Shown here: one piece after another, positions 50,060-58,354 of the stretch
How positions within the stretch are numbered: the first letter of the stretch is position 1
Layout: every line of letters begins with the position of its first letter
The notes under the pieces: model-generated
What the model saw: the letters and a program-made list of their open reading frames with translations, nothing else
Database searches by the model: none
Told to the model about the DNA's origin: nothing
Source: Virgibacillus dokdonensis
GTDB taxonomy: Bacteria > Bacillota > Bacilli > Bacillales > Amphibacillaceae
Direction of reading: 5' to 3'
Assembly (NCBI RefSeq): GCF_900166595.1
Contig: NZ_LT745763.1
Coordinates: forward strand, 62,001-126,000
DNA length: 64,000 bases
Program-made: the position numbers and the translations under genes

Positions 50060-51016
50060 TTAATATTCCTCCCTGAACTTACGAGAGACATATCTTGCAA
50101 GTAGGTTCATAAGCAGTGTGAATACAAATAATGTCATAGCAACTGCGTATAAGCTGTAATAAATCGTTGATCCAGCTGGCGCTTCACCGCCAGAAACCTC
50201 GACAATATATGCAGTCATTGTCTGCATAGATTGTGTAATATCAAAGGTGAAGTTTTTCGAGCTTCCGCTAGCTATGGTTACAATCATTGTTTCACCAATC
50301 GCACGTGAAATACCAAGGACAAAAGATGCGATGATTCCAGAAAGCGCAGCAGGAATGACGACGCGAAACGTAACTTCTAACTTTGTTGCTCCTAATGCGA
50401 GCGCACCTTCACGCATAGCGTTGGGAACAGATGTCATTGCATCTTCTGAGAGTGATGCAATCATAGGAATAATCATGACACCCATTACGAGTCCAGGGCT
50501 TAAAATATTTGTCGCTTCTACACTTGGAAAAACCTCGCGAATAAGCGGTGTAACAAATGTAAAGGCAAAGAAACCATAAACGATGGTAGGAATTCCAGCA
50601 AGAATTTCTAACATTGGTTTTAATGTTCTTCTTACTCGTTCTGAGGCATATTCACTTAAGAAAACAGCTGTCATAATACCAATTGGTCCAGCAACGAGCA
50701 TGGCAATAATAGAAGAAATGATGGTACCGTTAATAAGTGGTAGTACCCCAAATTCTGGGTTTTGACTTAAGGGTTTTAAGGCGGTTCCTGTAAAGAAATC
50801 CATAACGGGAACACGCTTAAAAAATTCAATCGTTTCTATTAATAATGTATAAACAATTCCAATGGTCGTGAAGATAGAAACTGCTGCAATCAAGAATAGG
50901 AGGACAGGAATGACTTTTTCCGTTATGCTTGTTAGGTTTTTCCCGTTTTTCTTCTTCGCAATCATGTCTTGAATACTTGGTTTGTCTTGATTGTCTATCT
51001 TGTTGTCCAGTGCCAT
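50060..51016 (-). CDS. pstC: Phosphate ABC transporter permease PstC
   Basis: The 318-residue permease has a cytosolic N-terminus (about 1-35), six helices and the coupling motif EGALALGATKLEVTFRVVIP near 205, followed by SGIIASFVLGISRAIGETM. It forms the membrane channel with PstA. It is separated from pstS by about 175 bases containing two hairpins, which probably set the PstS:PstC ratio. Confidence 0.95.
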   Translation of the reverse strand: MALDNKIDNQDKPSIQDMIAKKKNGKNLTSITEKVIPVLLFLIAAVSIFTTIGIVYTLLIETIEFFKRVPVMDFFTGTALKPLSQNPEFGVLPLINGTIISSIIAMLVAGPIGIMTAVFLSEYASERVRRTLKPMLEILAGIPTIVYGFFAFTFVTPLIREVFPSVEATNILSPGLVMGVMIIPMIASLSEDAMTSVPNAMREGALALGATKLEVTFRVVIPAALSGIIASFVLGISRAIGETMIVTIASGSSKNFTFDITQSMQTMTAYIVEVSGGEAPAGSTIYYSLYAVAMTLFVFTLLMNLLARYVSRKFREEY

Positions 51017-51050
51017 TAGGGGGCCCCCTTTCTAGAGCAAAAACTCACAA

Positions 51051-51184
51051 GAAGATGAGAGCGTACATTGCCCTCATCTTCAGGTAGTCAAATAATGGTT
51101 TGATTGGATAAATGTTTTTATTATGACAGTCTTGTGAGATTAAGAGCGAAACCATTAGGAGAAATGTCATCTCTCCTAATGGTT
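51051..51184 (-). other. Two intercistronic hairpins between pstS and pstC
   Basis: Arms ACCATTAGGAGA/TCTCCTAATGGT (51150-51184) form a perfect 12-bp stem just after the pstS stop, and GAAGATGAG/CTCATCTTC (51051-51081) a second. Neither is followed by a clean T-run on the minus strand, so partial termination or mRNA stabilisation of pstS is more likely than full termination. Confidence 0.75.
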
Positions 51185-51192
51185 GTCGTACT

Positions 51193-52188
51193 TTATTTTA
51201 GTGCTTCTAATTCACTTACTAGAGTTTTTGCTTCTTCTTCAGGAATTGGCGCAAAGCCAGTTTCTCCAGCAAATTCATTTACATTGTTCATAATATATAA
51301 GGCATAATCAAGTACTTGCGGCTTTTCTTTTGCATTATCAACGTTCAAGTAAGTAAATACTGGGCGAGTGTAGCCAGCATAGTCACCATCTTCAGCAATC
51401 GTGTCTAGAGATGGCTCTACAGCACCATCGCCAAAGTCAATGCCTACAGCTTGTACTTTATCTTTGTTGTTGTCATAGTATCCGAAACCGAAGAATCCAA
51501 TGGCGTTTTTATCTTCAGCTACAAGTGTTACAAGTGTTGAGTAATCTTGTTGTAAGTTAATATCACTTACTAGATCTTGTTCTTCTAAAATATTTTCATA
51601 GAAAAACTCGTATGTTCCGTGGTTTTCGTTTGGTCCATAAGTTTGAATCTTTTCTTCTGGCCAATCAGGGTTTACATCTGACCAGTTTGTATATTCTCCA
51701 AGGAAAATCCCTTTGACTTGATCTTCCGTTAATTCTGTCGCCCAATCGTTGTCAGGGTGAGTAACAATTGTTAAACCGTCTAAAGCTACTTTTAATTCTT
51801 TGATTTCCATTCCAAGTTCTTCAGCTTTCGCTTTCTCTTCGTCTTTAATTACACGAGAAGCATCGTTAAAGTCTGTTCCATCTTCAGCTAGGAATTTTTC
51901 GAATCCTGCACTTGTACCAGCACGGCTAACTTCAACAGATACATCTGGTTTTTCTCCCATGTATTCTTCAGCAAGTTTAGCCATTAAAGGAAAAACCGTT
52001 CCAGATCCATCAATTACGACGCTGCCTTCTACTTTTTCAGAATCACTATCACCTTCTGAGCCAGTATTTTCAGATGATTCCTCTTCGTTATTGTTTTTGT
52101 TATCTCCTTCAGAATCCGATCCACATGCTGCAATTACTACTGCAAGAGCAGCGATTAGAAGGAACATAAGATACTTCTTGAACTTCAT
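51193..52188 (-). CDS. pstS: Phosphate-binding lipoprotein PstS
   Basis: The 331-residue lipoprotein has a signal peptide and lipobox (AVVIAACGSDSEG, lipidated C22), an acidic Asn/Glu/Ser-rich linker (25-55), then the phosphate-binding domain with VVIDGSGTVFPLMAKLAEEY and EVSRAGTSAGFEKFL (phosphate-contacting Ser/Thr/Arg) and DDASR-type loop FNDASRVIKDEE. ATG 52188 follows GGAGG. It is first of the pst operon under a PhoP box. Confidence 0.95.
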   Translation of the reverse strand: MKFKKYLMFLLIAALAVVIAACGSDSEGDNKNNNEEESSENTGSEGDSDSEKVEGSVVIDGSGTVFPLMAKLAEEYMGEKPDVSVEVSRAGTSAGFEKFLAEDGTDFNDASRVIKDEEKAKAEELGMEIKELKVALDGLTIVTHPDNDWATELTEDQVKGIFLGEYTNWSDVNPDWPEEKIQTYGPNENHGTYEFFYENILEEQDLVSDINLQQDYSTLVTLVAEDKNAIGFFGFGYYDNNKDKVQAVGIDFGDGAVEPSLDTIAEDGDYAGYTRPVFTYLNVDNAKEKPQVLDYALYIMNNVNEFAGETGFAPIPEEEAKTLVSELEALK

Positions 52189-52248
52189 CAAAATTGCCTC
52201 CCCTATTTTGAGTAAATATAAAGTTGAGGTTTATCCCTCTCATTTGCT

Positions 52249-52302
52249 AGTATAGTAGGCAAGTGTTAAAAGAGTATGTTATGAATGTAAAGGTTTTGTA
52301 AA
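52249..52302 (-). promoter_or_regulatory. PhoP box and -10 of the pst operon
   Basis: On the minus strand TTTACA (52302-52297), TTTACA (52291-52286) and TTAACA (52269-52264) fall on an 11-base register, with a weak fourth repeat between. TATACT (52254-52249) is the -10, nine bases after the last repeat. This is the layout of PhoP-activated promoters. Confidence 0.82.
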
Positions 52303-52502
52303 TTTTTGTGGAATTCCTGTTTTTTTGAACGTAAAAAGAGATATAGAGGAATCTGTATAAAAACAGAGAAAGGTTAACGTAGCTTGATATATCAAGCTTT
52401 AAGTAGGAAAGAAGGTAAGGAATGCGCCATTGTAAAAAAACTATTTTCCTCTATATGAAAGATTTATTAACGAAATGTAAAAATAAAGTGGAGGGCTTAG
52501 TT

Positions 52503-53141
52503 ATGGGAGCGATTCAGCAAATATATAATAAATTGTATCATTGTTACGGCTCGCAAGGATGGTGGCCTGCGGATACGGTGTTTGAAATGATGATAGGAGC
52601 AATTCTTGTTCAGCGAACAAATTGGAGTAATGTAGAGAAGGCGTTGTGTCAGCTCACCCCTTATTTATCACCAGAGCAATTAGAAGCGTTACCCATGGAA
52701 GAATTAGAGGTAGCAATTCGTTCAAGTGGTTTTTATAGACAAAAGGCAAAGCGAATAAAAGCTTTTCTTCATTGGTACAAAGAATATGATTATCAACTTG
52801 CTCATTTGCGACATGTAGAAACAGAAACGTTGCGAGCGGAGTTATTAAGTATACATGGTATTGGCGCTGAAACAGCTAATGTCTTATTACTTTACGCATT
52901 TCAACGTCCTGTTTTTGTTGTTGATGCTTATGCTCGTAGGATTTTTGCTCGATTTGGTTTGGACATGCCGGAAAAGGAGCAAGTGTTTCGGCTTCAGGTG
53001 GAGACGGAATGCGTATTAGATACAGAGGGCTTTAAGGAATTTCATGCTCTAATCGTGCAGCATGCGAAAGAGCATTGTAAAATGAAGCCGATTTGTTCAG
53101 GCTGTCCGTTGGTTGACGAATGTGAGCGAAGAGGTGTGTAG
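52503..53141 (+). CDS. Endonuclease III-like DNA glycosylase with Fe-S cluster
   Basis: The 212-residue protein of the HhH-GPD superfamily has an AILVQRTNWSNVEKAL helix near 36, HhH LLSIHGIGAETANVLLLYA near 120, catalytic Asp in VFVVDAYARRIFARFG and a C-terminal 4Fe-4S motif C-x5-C-x2-C-x5-C (CKMKPICSGCPLVDEC). The lyase Lys of true EndoIII (GRKTAN) is replaced by GAETAN, so it is probably a monofunctional glycosylase. The start chosen is ATG 52503 after GGAGGG; the frame is open from 52422. It is monocistronic. Confidence 0.87.
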   Translation: MGAIQQIYNKLYHCYGSQGWWPADTVFEMMIGAILVQRTNWSNVEKALCQLTPYLSPEQLEALPMEELEVAIRSSGFYRQKAKRIKAFLHWYKEYDYQLAHLRHVETETLRAELLSIHGIGAETANVLLLYAFQRPVFVVDAYARRIFARFGLDMPEKEQVFRLQVETECVLDTEGFKEFHALIVQHAKEHCKMKPICSGCPLVDECERRGV

Positions 53142-53160
53142 CTAGAAAGCCTTTTCACCC

Positions 53161-53232
53161 ACTTGTTTATAGTATAAGCAAAACGACGGCTTTTTTCGCC
53201 TTAAAGATTTGGCGATAAGCCAAGTTTATCTA
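53161..53232 (+). repeat. Repeat family A
   Basis: ACTTGTTTATAGTATAAGCA, AAACGACGGCTTTTTTCGCC, TTAAAGATTTGGCGATAAGC, CAAGTTTATCTAC. It begins about 20 bases after the glycosylase stop. Confidence 0.8.
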
Positions 53233-53270
53233 CAGAGGCTTTTAGATAATGCTTTAGCGGTACTAACAAT

Positions 53271-53307
53271 GAGTGGGGGGAGACATAGATCCCCCCACTC
53301 CATTTTT
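53271..53307. terminator. Strong hairpin between convergent genes
   Basis: GAGTGGGGGG and CCCCCCACTC form a perfect 10-bp G/C-rich stem followed on the plus strand by CATTTTTATTT. It lies between the glycosylase and the PII-like gene and probably serves both. Confidence 0.85.
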
Positions 53308-54037
53308 ATTTACCATACAATTTTTCGTTAACCATTTGATTCAACACATGATTAATACCAATTGTTTGGTCAACATCAATGACAAAAGCAATCCCTTTGC
53401 CGGCTGTATTTAATTCTGCTTCCTCTTCTATCGCTTTTAAAACAGCATTTGTCTTATCTTTACTAATTAAAGTGAGGACGACTTCTTTCTCTGGTTCAAT
53501 GAGAATATTAAACAGCTTTGCTTTTTCATGAATGCCAGTTCCTCGTCCGTTTAGAATGGTCCCACCTTCAGCGCCAGCTTTTTTAGAAGCGTCGACTACT
53601 TTTTCACTATTTCCTTTATTGACAACGGTAATAATTAGATCATACATGATTTTTTCTTCCATTTTCAGCTCCACATCTCCTTCGTGCGGTTCATTATCAT
53701 TGTCTTCTAAACCCAATAAATGCTGTGTACCGGTAATTTTCTTTGTGTCAATGACAAACCCGATCCCTTGTCTTGGTTTGTTTAAATGGACGGAATCAAT
53801 AATTGCCTGCATAACCTCGGGATAAATTTCTTCTTCAACGAGAGTTAAGATGATTTCCCTTTCTCGTTCAATGGGAATGCCGAGAAACCGTTCTTTCTCA
53901 TTTGTTCGATAACCTCTTCCGAATAGAGTCGTTCCGCCGCGGGCACCAGCTTCCTTAGAAGCACGTATGACCTTCTTGGCTTGTTCTTTTTTAACGATCG
54001 TAACGATGAGTTTTTGTTTCGGTTTCTTCATGGACAT
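53306..54037 (-). CDS. Tandem PII-like signalling protein linked to DUF1538
   Basis: The 243-residue protein is two copies of a PII/GlnK-like ferredoxin fold. The first (about 8-115) has KEAGARGGTTLFGRGYRTNE and IEREREIILTLV; the second (about 130-238) has KKAGAEGGTILNGRGTGIHE and IEPEKEVVLTLI. Both end with an FVID strand. PII proteins are trimers sensing ATP/ADP and ligands and often gate membrane transporters. It is the last gene of the operon and overlaps the preceding DUF1538 gene by 47 bases. The ligand is unknown; uridylylation-type Tyr is not evident. Confidence 0.82.
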   Translation of the reverse strand: MSMKKPKQKLIVTIVKKEQAKKVIRASKEAGARGGTTLFGRGYRTNEKERFLGIPIEREREIILTLVEEEIYPEVMQAIIDSVHLNKPRQGIGFVIDTKKITGTQHLLGLEDNDNEPHEGDVELKMEEKIMYDLIITVVNKGNSEKVVDASKKAGAEGGTILNGRGTGIHEKAKLFNILIEPEKEVVLTLISKDKTNAVLKAIEEEAELNTAGKGIAFVIDVDQTIGINHVLNQMVNEKLYGK

Positions 54038-54761
54038 ACTGCTCCTTCTCCTTTCTGCTATATAAGATACCTAATGTGAGAACAGATAAAATAGGAGCCA
54101 AAGCTACAAGTGCAACCATACCAAACCCATCAAGCAATGGATCTCGTCCCTCGGTGACGGAAGCAATCCCAACAAACATTGCTAGAATAAATGTTGCAGT
54201 CATTGGGCCTGTAGCAACCCCTCCGGAATCAAACGCAATCGATGTAAATGTTTTCGATGCGTATTTTACCATAACTAGCGCCAGAATATAACCAGGCAAG
54301 ATAAAAAACCAAATCGAGAAACCAGCAAGAATACGAACCATGGACAAAGCAACAGATAAGCCAACACCAATAGAAACAGTATAGAGTAGAACCTTCTCAG
54401 GTATGTATCCACTAGAAGCTTTTTCTACTTGTTGAATGAGTACACGGACTGCTGGCTCGGCATAAGTGGCAAAAAAGCCGAGCACAAAGCCAATCGGGAT
54501 CAAAATCCATGTATGATCAATGGAGCCGAGGCTCTTTCCGAATTCTTCTCCAATCGGTAAAAATCCAATATGAACGCCTTGGAGGAAAAAAGAAAGTCCA
54601 AGAAATGTTAGTAAGATCCCTAACGTAATATCTAGTAACTTACGCACGCCGAGCTTTAAGAAAAACAATTGAAAGATAGCAAATAATACAATTAACGGCA
54701 AAAGCGCGATGGCGACTTCACTCATTGTTTGTCCAAACCCTTGAAAGACTTTTATATTCAT
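53991..54761 (-). CDS. DUF1538 membrane protein, second of pair
   Basis: The 256-residue protein has about seven helices. Motifs shared with the upstream paralogue are ATYAEPAVRVLIQQV near 95, SIAFDSGGVATGPMTATFIL near 180 and DGFGMVALVALAPILSVL near 215. The charged C-terminal tail (about 234-256) lies in the region overlapping the PII-like gene. DUF1538 is a family of unknown function thought to be transport-related. The four-base overlap with the upstream gene suggests equal synthesis and a heterodimer. Confidence 0.85.
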   Translation of the reverse strand: MNIKVFQGFGQTMSEVAIALLPLIVLFAIFQLFFLKLGVRKLLDITLGILLTFLGLSFFLQGVHIGFLPIGEEFGKSLGSIDHTWILIPIGFVLGFFATYAEPAVRVLIQQVEKASSGYIPEKVLLYTVSIGVGLSVALSMVRILAGFSIWFFILPGYILALVMVKYASKTFTSIAFDSGGVATGPMTATFILAMFVGIASVTEGRDPLLDGFGMVALVALAPILSVLTLGILYSRKEKEQYVHEETETKTHRYDR

Positions 54762-55450
54762 CCGTAAATCACTCCTAAAATTAACACCGAAAGAATAGGA
54801 CCAAGAGAAGCTAAAGCAATGAGACCAAAGCCGTCCTGAGAGGCTGACCTTCCTCGTAAAACAGAAGCGACTCCGACTCCAAGCGCCATAATAAACGGCA
54901 CCGTTAATGGACCAGTTGTAACGCCACCAGCGTCAAAGGATATTGGCACAAAGCTAGAAGGGGTAAAAGCCGCTAGAATAAATATTAGTCCATAACCACC
55001 AGCAAGGATATATGTAATAGGTATGGAAAAAATAATTCGCATAAGTGATAAACCGACAAATATTCCTACACCTAACGCTACAGCTAGGATAAGAACTGTT
55101 TTAGAAATTTCTCCGTTCGAAACTTGGTCCACCTGTGTAGATAAAACACGCACATCAGGCTCAGCAATCGTAACGACACTGCCTAATAAAACCCCAAAAA
55201 AGAGAATGAGCCATACCATTTTTGTTTTTGATAAGGCAGAGCCAATCATTTCACCAACAGGAAGCATGCCAATATTAACGCCTAATAGAAAAAGAATCAA
55301 TCCTATTCCTACCATGAAAACCCCAATTAAAAATTGTATGAATGTCTCTATAGGCAACCATATGAGTGTGAACTGTAGAAGGGTAATTACGATTGTAATC
55401 GGTAGAATTGACTGAACAACCTCAACAATCGTCTCTTTTATATTGTCCAT
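54758..55450 (-). CDS. DUF1538 membrane protein, first of pair
   Basis: The 230-residue paralogue of the next gene has the same motif order: VTIAEPDVRVLSTQVDQVS near 94, ISFDAGGVTTGPLTVPFIM near 175 and DGFGLIALASLGPILSVL near 208, with about seven helices and no charged tail. The conserved acidic and glycine-rich motifs within helices suggest an ion or solute path. It is first of a three-gene operon; AGGAGGAAG precedes the ATG. Confidence 0.85.
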   Translation of the reverse strand: MDNIKETIVEVVQSILPITIVITLLQFTLIWLPIETFIQFLIGVFMVGIGLILFLLGVNIGMLPVGEMIGSALSKTKMVWLILFFGVLLGSVVTIAEPDVRVLSTQVDQVSNGEISKTVLILAVALGVGIFVGLSLMRIIFSIPITYILAGGYGLIFILAAFTPSSFVPISFDAGGVTTGPLTVPFIMALGVGVASVLRGRSASQDGFGLIALASLGPILSVLILGVIYG

Positions 55451-55685
55451 TAACTTCCTCCTTCATGAATGGATCTGTATTAGTGTAGACTTTTAAATTT
55501 ATGCCTTTTAATGATTACAAAAATATACTAACTATGTACGTGATTCGTATCGAATGTCTAATCCTTAAGGAAAGAAATGTTGTACAGTGGGTTTTTTATA
55601 TGAAATCCCGATTGATGGTGCTGGAAGACTTCGCTTAAATACTAGTTGAAATGGGTAGATAACAGTACCTATATCCCTTTTTTAC

Positions 55686-55770
55686 ACTATAGGAAAGTAT
55701 AAAAGTTGATAGTATAAGAAAAACTATGCCATTCGCCATAAGACTTGGCGACAAGCCAAGTTTTTCTAAT
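55686..55770 (+). repeat. Repeat family A
   Basis: ACTATAGGAAAGTATAAAAG, TTGATAGTATAAGAAAAACT, ATGCCATTCGCCATAAGACT, TGGCGACAAGCCAAGTTTTT, CTAAT. It is the first member of a four-repeat cluster. The bases 55451-55685 upstream have no gene. Confidence 0.92.
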
Positions 55771-55772
55771 AC

Positions 55773-56040
55773 GATCAGAAAGTATAAATATTAGATGCTT
55801 TGCTTTGGGATAAGGAAATAACAGAATAAGCCAAGTCCGGCTTAAGCGCCCAGCAACTAGGCGACTTCACTTCATTGCCCTAAGCAAGTCATCATCGGTT
55901 CGTACTAAATAGGAAGGCCGACTAAAGACGGGCTTGCCGGGGCGCCGGCATACTCCTGTTGCAGGAGCATGATTCCTAAAATTTTCGTTGATTCGTTCCA
56001 CTCGCTACGTTGCTAAACGGGCGCCCCGAGCCTTTGTTCC
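55773..56040 (+). repeat. Repeat family B, full length with head
   Basis: The head GATCAGAAAGTATAAATATT leads to CCAAGTCCGGCTTAAGCGCC; the copy ends GGGCGCCCCGAGCC and TTTGTTCC. It starts three bases after the preceding A copy. Confidence 0.9.
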
Positions 56041-56125
56041 ACTTTAGGAAAGAATAGAATTTATCGTCTGCGAAAAACAATAGATTTTACTATAAAGACT
56101 TAGCAGTAAGCCAATCTTTGCTAAG
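56041..56125 (+). repeat. Repeat family A, diverged, joined to B
   Basis: ACTTTAGGAAAGAATAGAAT, GCGAAAAACAATAGATTTTA, CTATAAAGACTTAGCAGTAA, GCCAATCTTTGCTAA. It follows B with no spacer. Confidence 0.7.
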
Positions 56126-56158
56126 TTTATTCGTGGGGAATTAAAGCGTTTATTTTAC

Positions 56159-56230
56159 ACTATAGGAAGTAAAAATATTAAGGTTTATAGATTCGTCTAT
56201 TAAGATTTGGTGATAAGTCGTTTTTCTAAT
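56159..56230 (+). repeat. Repeat family A, shortened
   Basis: ACTATAGGAAGTAAAAATAT, TAAGGTTTATAGATTCGTCT, ATTAAGATTTGGTGATAAGT, CGTTTTTCTAAT. The AGAAAAACTA segment is lost. Confidence 0.75.
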
Positions 56231-56319
56231 ATATATATAAATTATACCATTATCATGAACTAGTAAAAATAAGAATGCATCGTAATTGTAAAAATATTTC
56301 ATAATAAACGTAGTTTGCT

Positions 56320-56349
56320 ATTGAATATTTATTCGTTGTAGTGCATAAT
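56320..56349 (+). promoter_or_regulatory. ARG box overlapping the argG promoter
   Basis: ATTGAATATTTATTCGTT (56320-56337) matches the arginine-repressor box WNTGAATWWWWATTCANW at all but one position. TTGAAT (56321-56326) and CATAAT (56344-56349), 17 apart, are the probable -35/-10, so AhrC/ArgR bound here would block transcription. Confidence 0.8.
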
Positions 56350-56383
56350 GTTACAATAATAGATTATAAAAGGAGTGACCGTT

Positions 56384-57649
56384 TTGGGGAAAGAGAGGAT
56401 TGTTTTAGCTTATTCTGGTGGGTTAGATACATCTGTAGCTGTCCGCTGGCTACAGGATAAATACAATTATGATGTAATAGCTGTTGCCCTTGATGTGGGG
56501 GAAGGGAAAGACCTTGATTTTATTAAAAATAAAGCATTACAAGTAGGCGCTGTGAAATCGTATGTCATTGATGCCAAAGCTTTGTTTGCAAATGAATTTG
56601 TCCTTCCAGCACTGCAGTCGAATTTATTATATGAAGGAAAATATCCGTTGATTTCTGCTTTATCACGCCCGCTTATTGCTAAGATTTTAGTTCATATTGC
56701 AAAAGAAGAAGGCGCTGTTGCAGTTGCGCATGGATGTACAGGAAAAGGAAATGATCAAGTACGGTTTGATGTTGCCTTTACGGCGTTAGATCCTAGTTTA
56801 GACATTGTCGCACCTGTAAGGGAATGGGCAATGTCAAGAGAAGAAGAAATTGCTTATGCGAAAGAACATCAAATCCCAGTACCAATTGATTTAGATAATC
56901 CGTTTAGTATTGACCAAAATCTTTGGGGGCGAAGTAATGAATGCGGTATTTTAGAAGACCCATGGGCGGAAGCTCCGAAAGAAGCGTATGATTTAACAAT
57001 AGATCCAGAGGAAGCACCTGATAAACCGCAGATTGTGGAAATTGCTTTTGAACAAGGAAAACCTGTCGCTATTGACGGAGAAAAATTATCATTAGAAGCG
57101 CTTATTTTACAATTAAATCAAGTTGCAGGAAAGCATGGAGTTGGTAGAATTGATCATGTAGAGAACCGCCTTGTTGGTATTAAATCACGCGAGATATACG
57201 AAGCGCCAGCAGCAGTTACGTTAATTGCTGCACATCAAGAGTTGGAGGCGTTGACGCTAACGAGAGAGGTGGCTCAATTTAAACCGCTCATGGAGCAAAA
57301 ACTAGCACAAGTGGTGTATGATGGTCTTTGGTATTCACCTTTGACGAAAGCTTTAATAGCATTTATTACAGAAACACAGAAGGATGTATCAGGTATCGTA
57401 AAGGTGAAGCTGTACAAGGGGCAGGCACAAGTAGTAGGTAGAAAATCGAAACAATCGTTATATGATTTTGATTTGGCAACATATAATGCTGAAGATTCGT
57501 TTGATCATGAAGCAGCACTAGGATTTATTAAATTATGGGGGCTTCCGACAAAAGTTCATGCAACCGTTAATCAAACGCATCGTTCTGTAGAAGAATCCGT
57601 AAAAGAAGCGATTTTAGACGTGAAAGAAAAAGAAAACTTACCGCTATAA
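56384..57649 (+). CDS. argG: Argininosuccinate synthase
   Basis: The 421-residue enzyme has the ATP-pyrophosphatase loop [17 protein letters not shown] (about 7-23), [29 protein letters not shown] and VDIDLD-type segment [20 protein letters not shown]. It condenses citrulline and aspartate with ATP in arginine synthesis. A GTG at 56375 overlaps the ribosome site AAAGGAG, so the TTG at 56384 is preferred. argH, the usual next gene, is absent here. It is a monocistron with an ARG box and a strong terminator. Confidence 0.95.
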   Translation: MGKERIVLAYSGGLDTSVAVRWLQDKYNYDVIAVALDVGEGKDLDFIKNKALQVGAVKSYVIDAKALFANEFVLPALQSNLLYEGKYPLISALSRPLIAKILVHIAKEEGAVAVAHGCTGKGNDQVRFDVAFTALDPSLDIVAPVREWAMSREEEIAYAKEHQIPVPIDLDNPFSIDQNLWGRSNECGILEDPWAEAPKEAYDLTIDPEEAPDKPQIVEIAFEQGKPVAIDGEKLSLEALILQLNQVAGKHGVGRIDHVENRLVGIKSREIYEAPAAVTLIAAHQELEALTLTREVAQFKPLMEQKLAQVVYDGLWYSPLTKALIAFITETQKDVSGIVKVKLYKGQAQVVGRKSKQSLYDFDLATYNAEDSFDHEAALGFIKLWGLPTKVHATVNQTHRSVEESVKEAILDVKEKENLPL

Positions 57650-57700
57650 AAGACATTCCGCAAAAAATTCTAATCTCTAACTAAGAATGAAATAGGATGC

Positions 57701-57740
57701 ATTGCCAAGGCAGAAAAAAATGTTGCCTTGGCAATTTTGT
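57701..57740 (+). terminator. Intrinsic terminator of argG
   Basis: ATTGCCAAGGCA and TGCCTTGGCAAT form a perfect 12-bp stem, followed by TTTGTTT, about 50 bases after argG. Confidence 0.92.
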
Positions 57741-57799
57741 TTCAGAGGTGTTGTAAGTCTCCCATTTAAAAAATTGATGATGGTGAGTTGACAAGTTTA

Positions 57800-57827
57800 A
57801 GTAGGGGGATAAAAGAAAACCCCTACT
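57800..57827. other. Additional hairpin before cidA-like gene
   Basis: AGTAGGGG and CCCCTACT form a perfect 8-bp stem, without T-run. Possibly the 5' leader of the cidAB-like operon or the end of a small RNA. No gene is seen between 57741 and 57982. Confidence 0.5.
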
Positions 57828-57982
57828 GTTTGAAGATGAACAGCAAAGATTTCATTAAATTTTACTTTTTACAGCGCTTACCCTAAACTTTTTGCTCACA
57901 GAAGCCCATTCACTTACCAACGATAAAAAAATACTGCTATAATATAGAGTATTCGTTTTAAAATGGCAAGGAGGAAGGAAAC

Positions 57983-58354
57983 GTGGAAAAAGCAGGAAAA
58001 ATGATCGTGCATATTGTTTTATTGTATATCATTTTTCAATTTGGTAATTGGATACAACGCACGTTGCATTTATTTATCCCAGGAAGTGTGATTGGGATGA
58101 TGGTATTGTTTATATTATTAAGTACGAAACTTATCCGAGTCTCGTGGATTGAAGAAGGTGCCAATTACATTGTTGCTAATTTAGCCTTCTTTTTTATTCC
58201 TGTAACAGTAGGAATTATAGATTACTATGATCTGTTTTTAGGGAAAGGTGCTTTATTAATCTTGATTGTCTTAGTAAGCACCATGTTAGTAATGGGCGGT
58301 TCAGGCTTTTTTAGTCAGTGGCTAATGCGTAGAAAGGGATGGGAACATGAGTGA
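57983..58354 (+). CDS. CidA/LrgA-family holin-like protein
   Basis: The 123-residue protein has four hydrophobic helices and the family motif IPGSVIGMMVLFILL near 32, then NLAFFFIPVTVGIIDY near 70. CidA/LrgA proteins form small membrane channels linked to autolysis or pyruvate transport. The start is GTG behind AAGGAGGAAGG. It overlaps the CidB/LrgB-like gene by eight bases. The assignment as Cid rather than Lrg is uncertain. Confidence 0.85.
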   Translation: MEKAGKMIVHIVLLYIIFQFGNWIQRTLHLFIPGSVIGMMVLFILLSTKLIRVSWIEEGANYIVANLAFFFIPVTVGIIDYYDLFLGKGALLILIVLVSTMLVMGGSGFFSQWLMRRKGWEHE

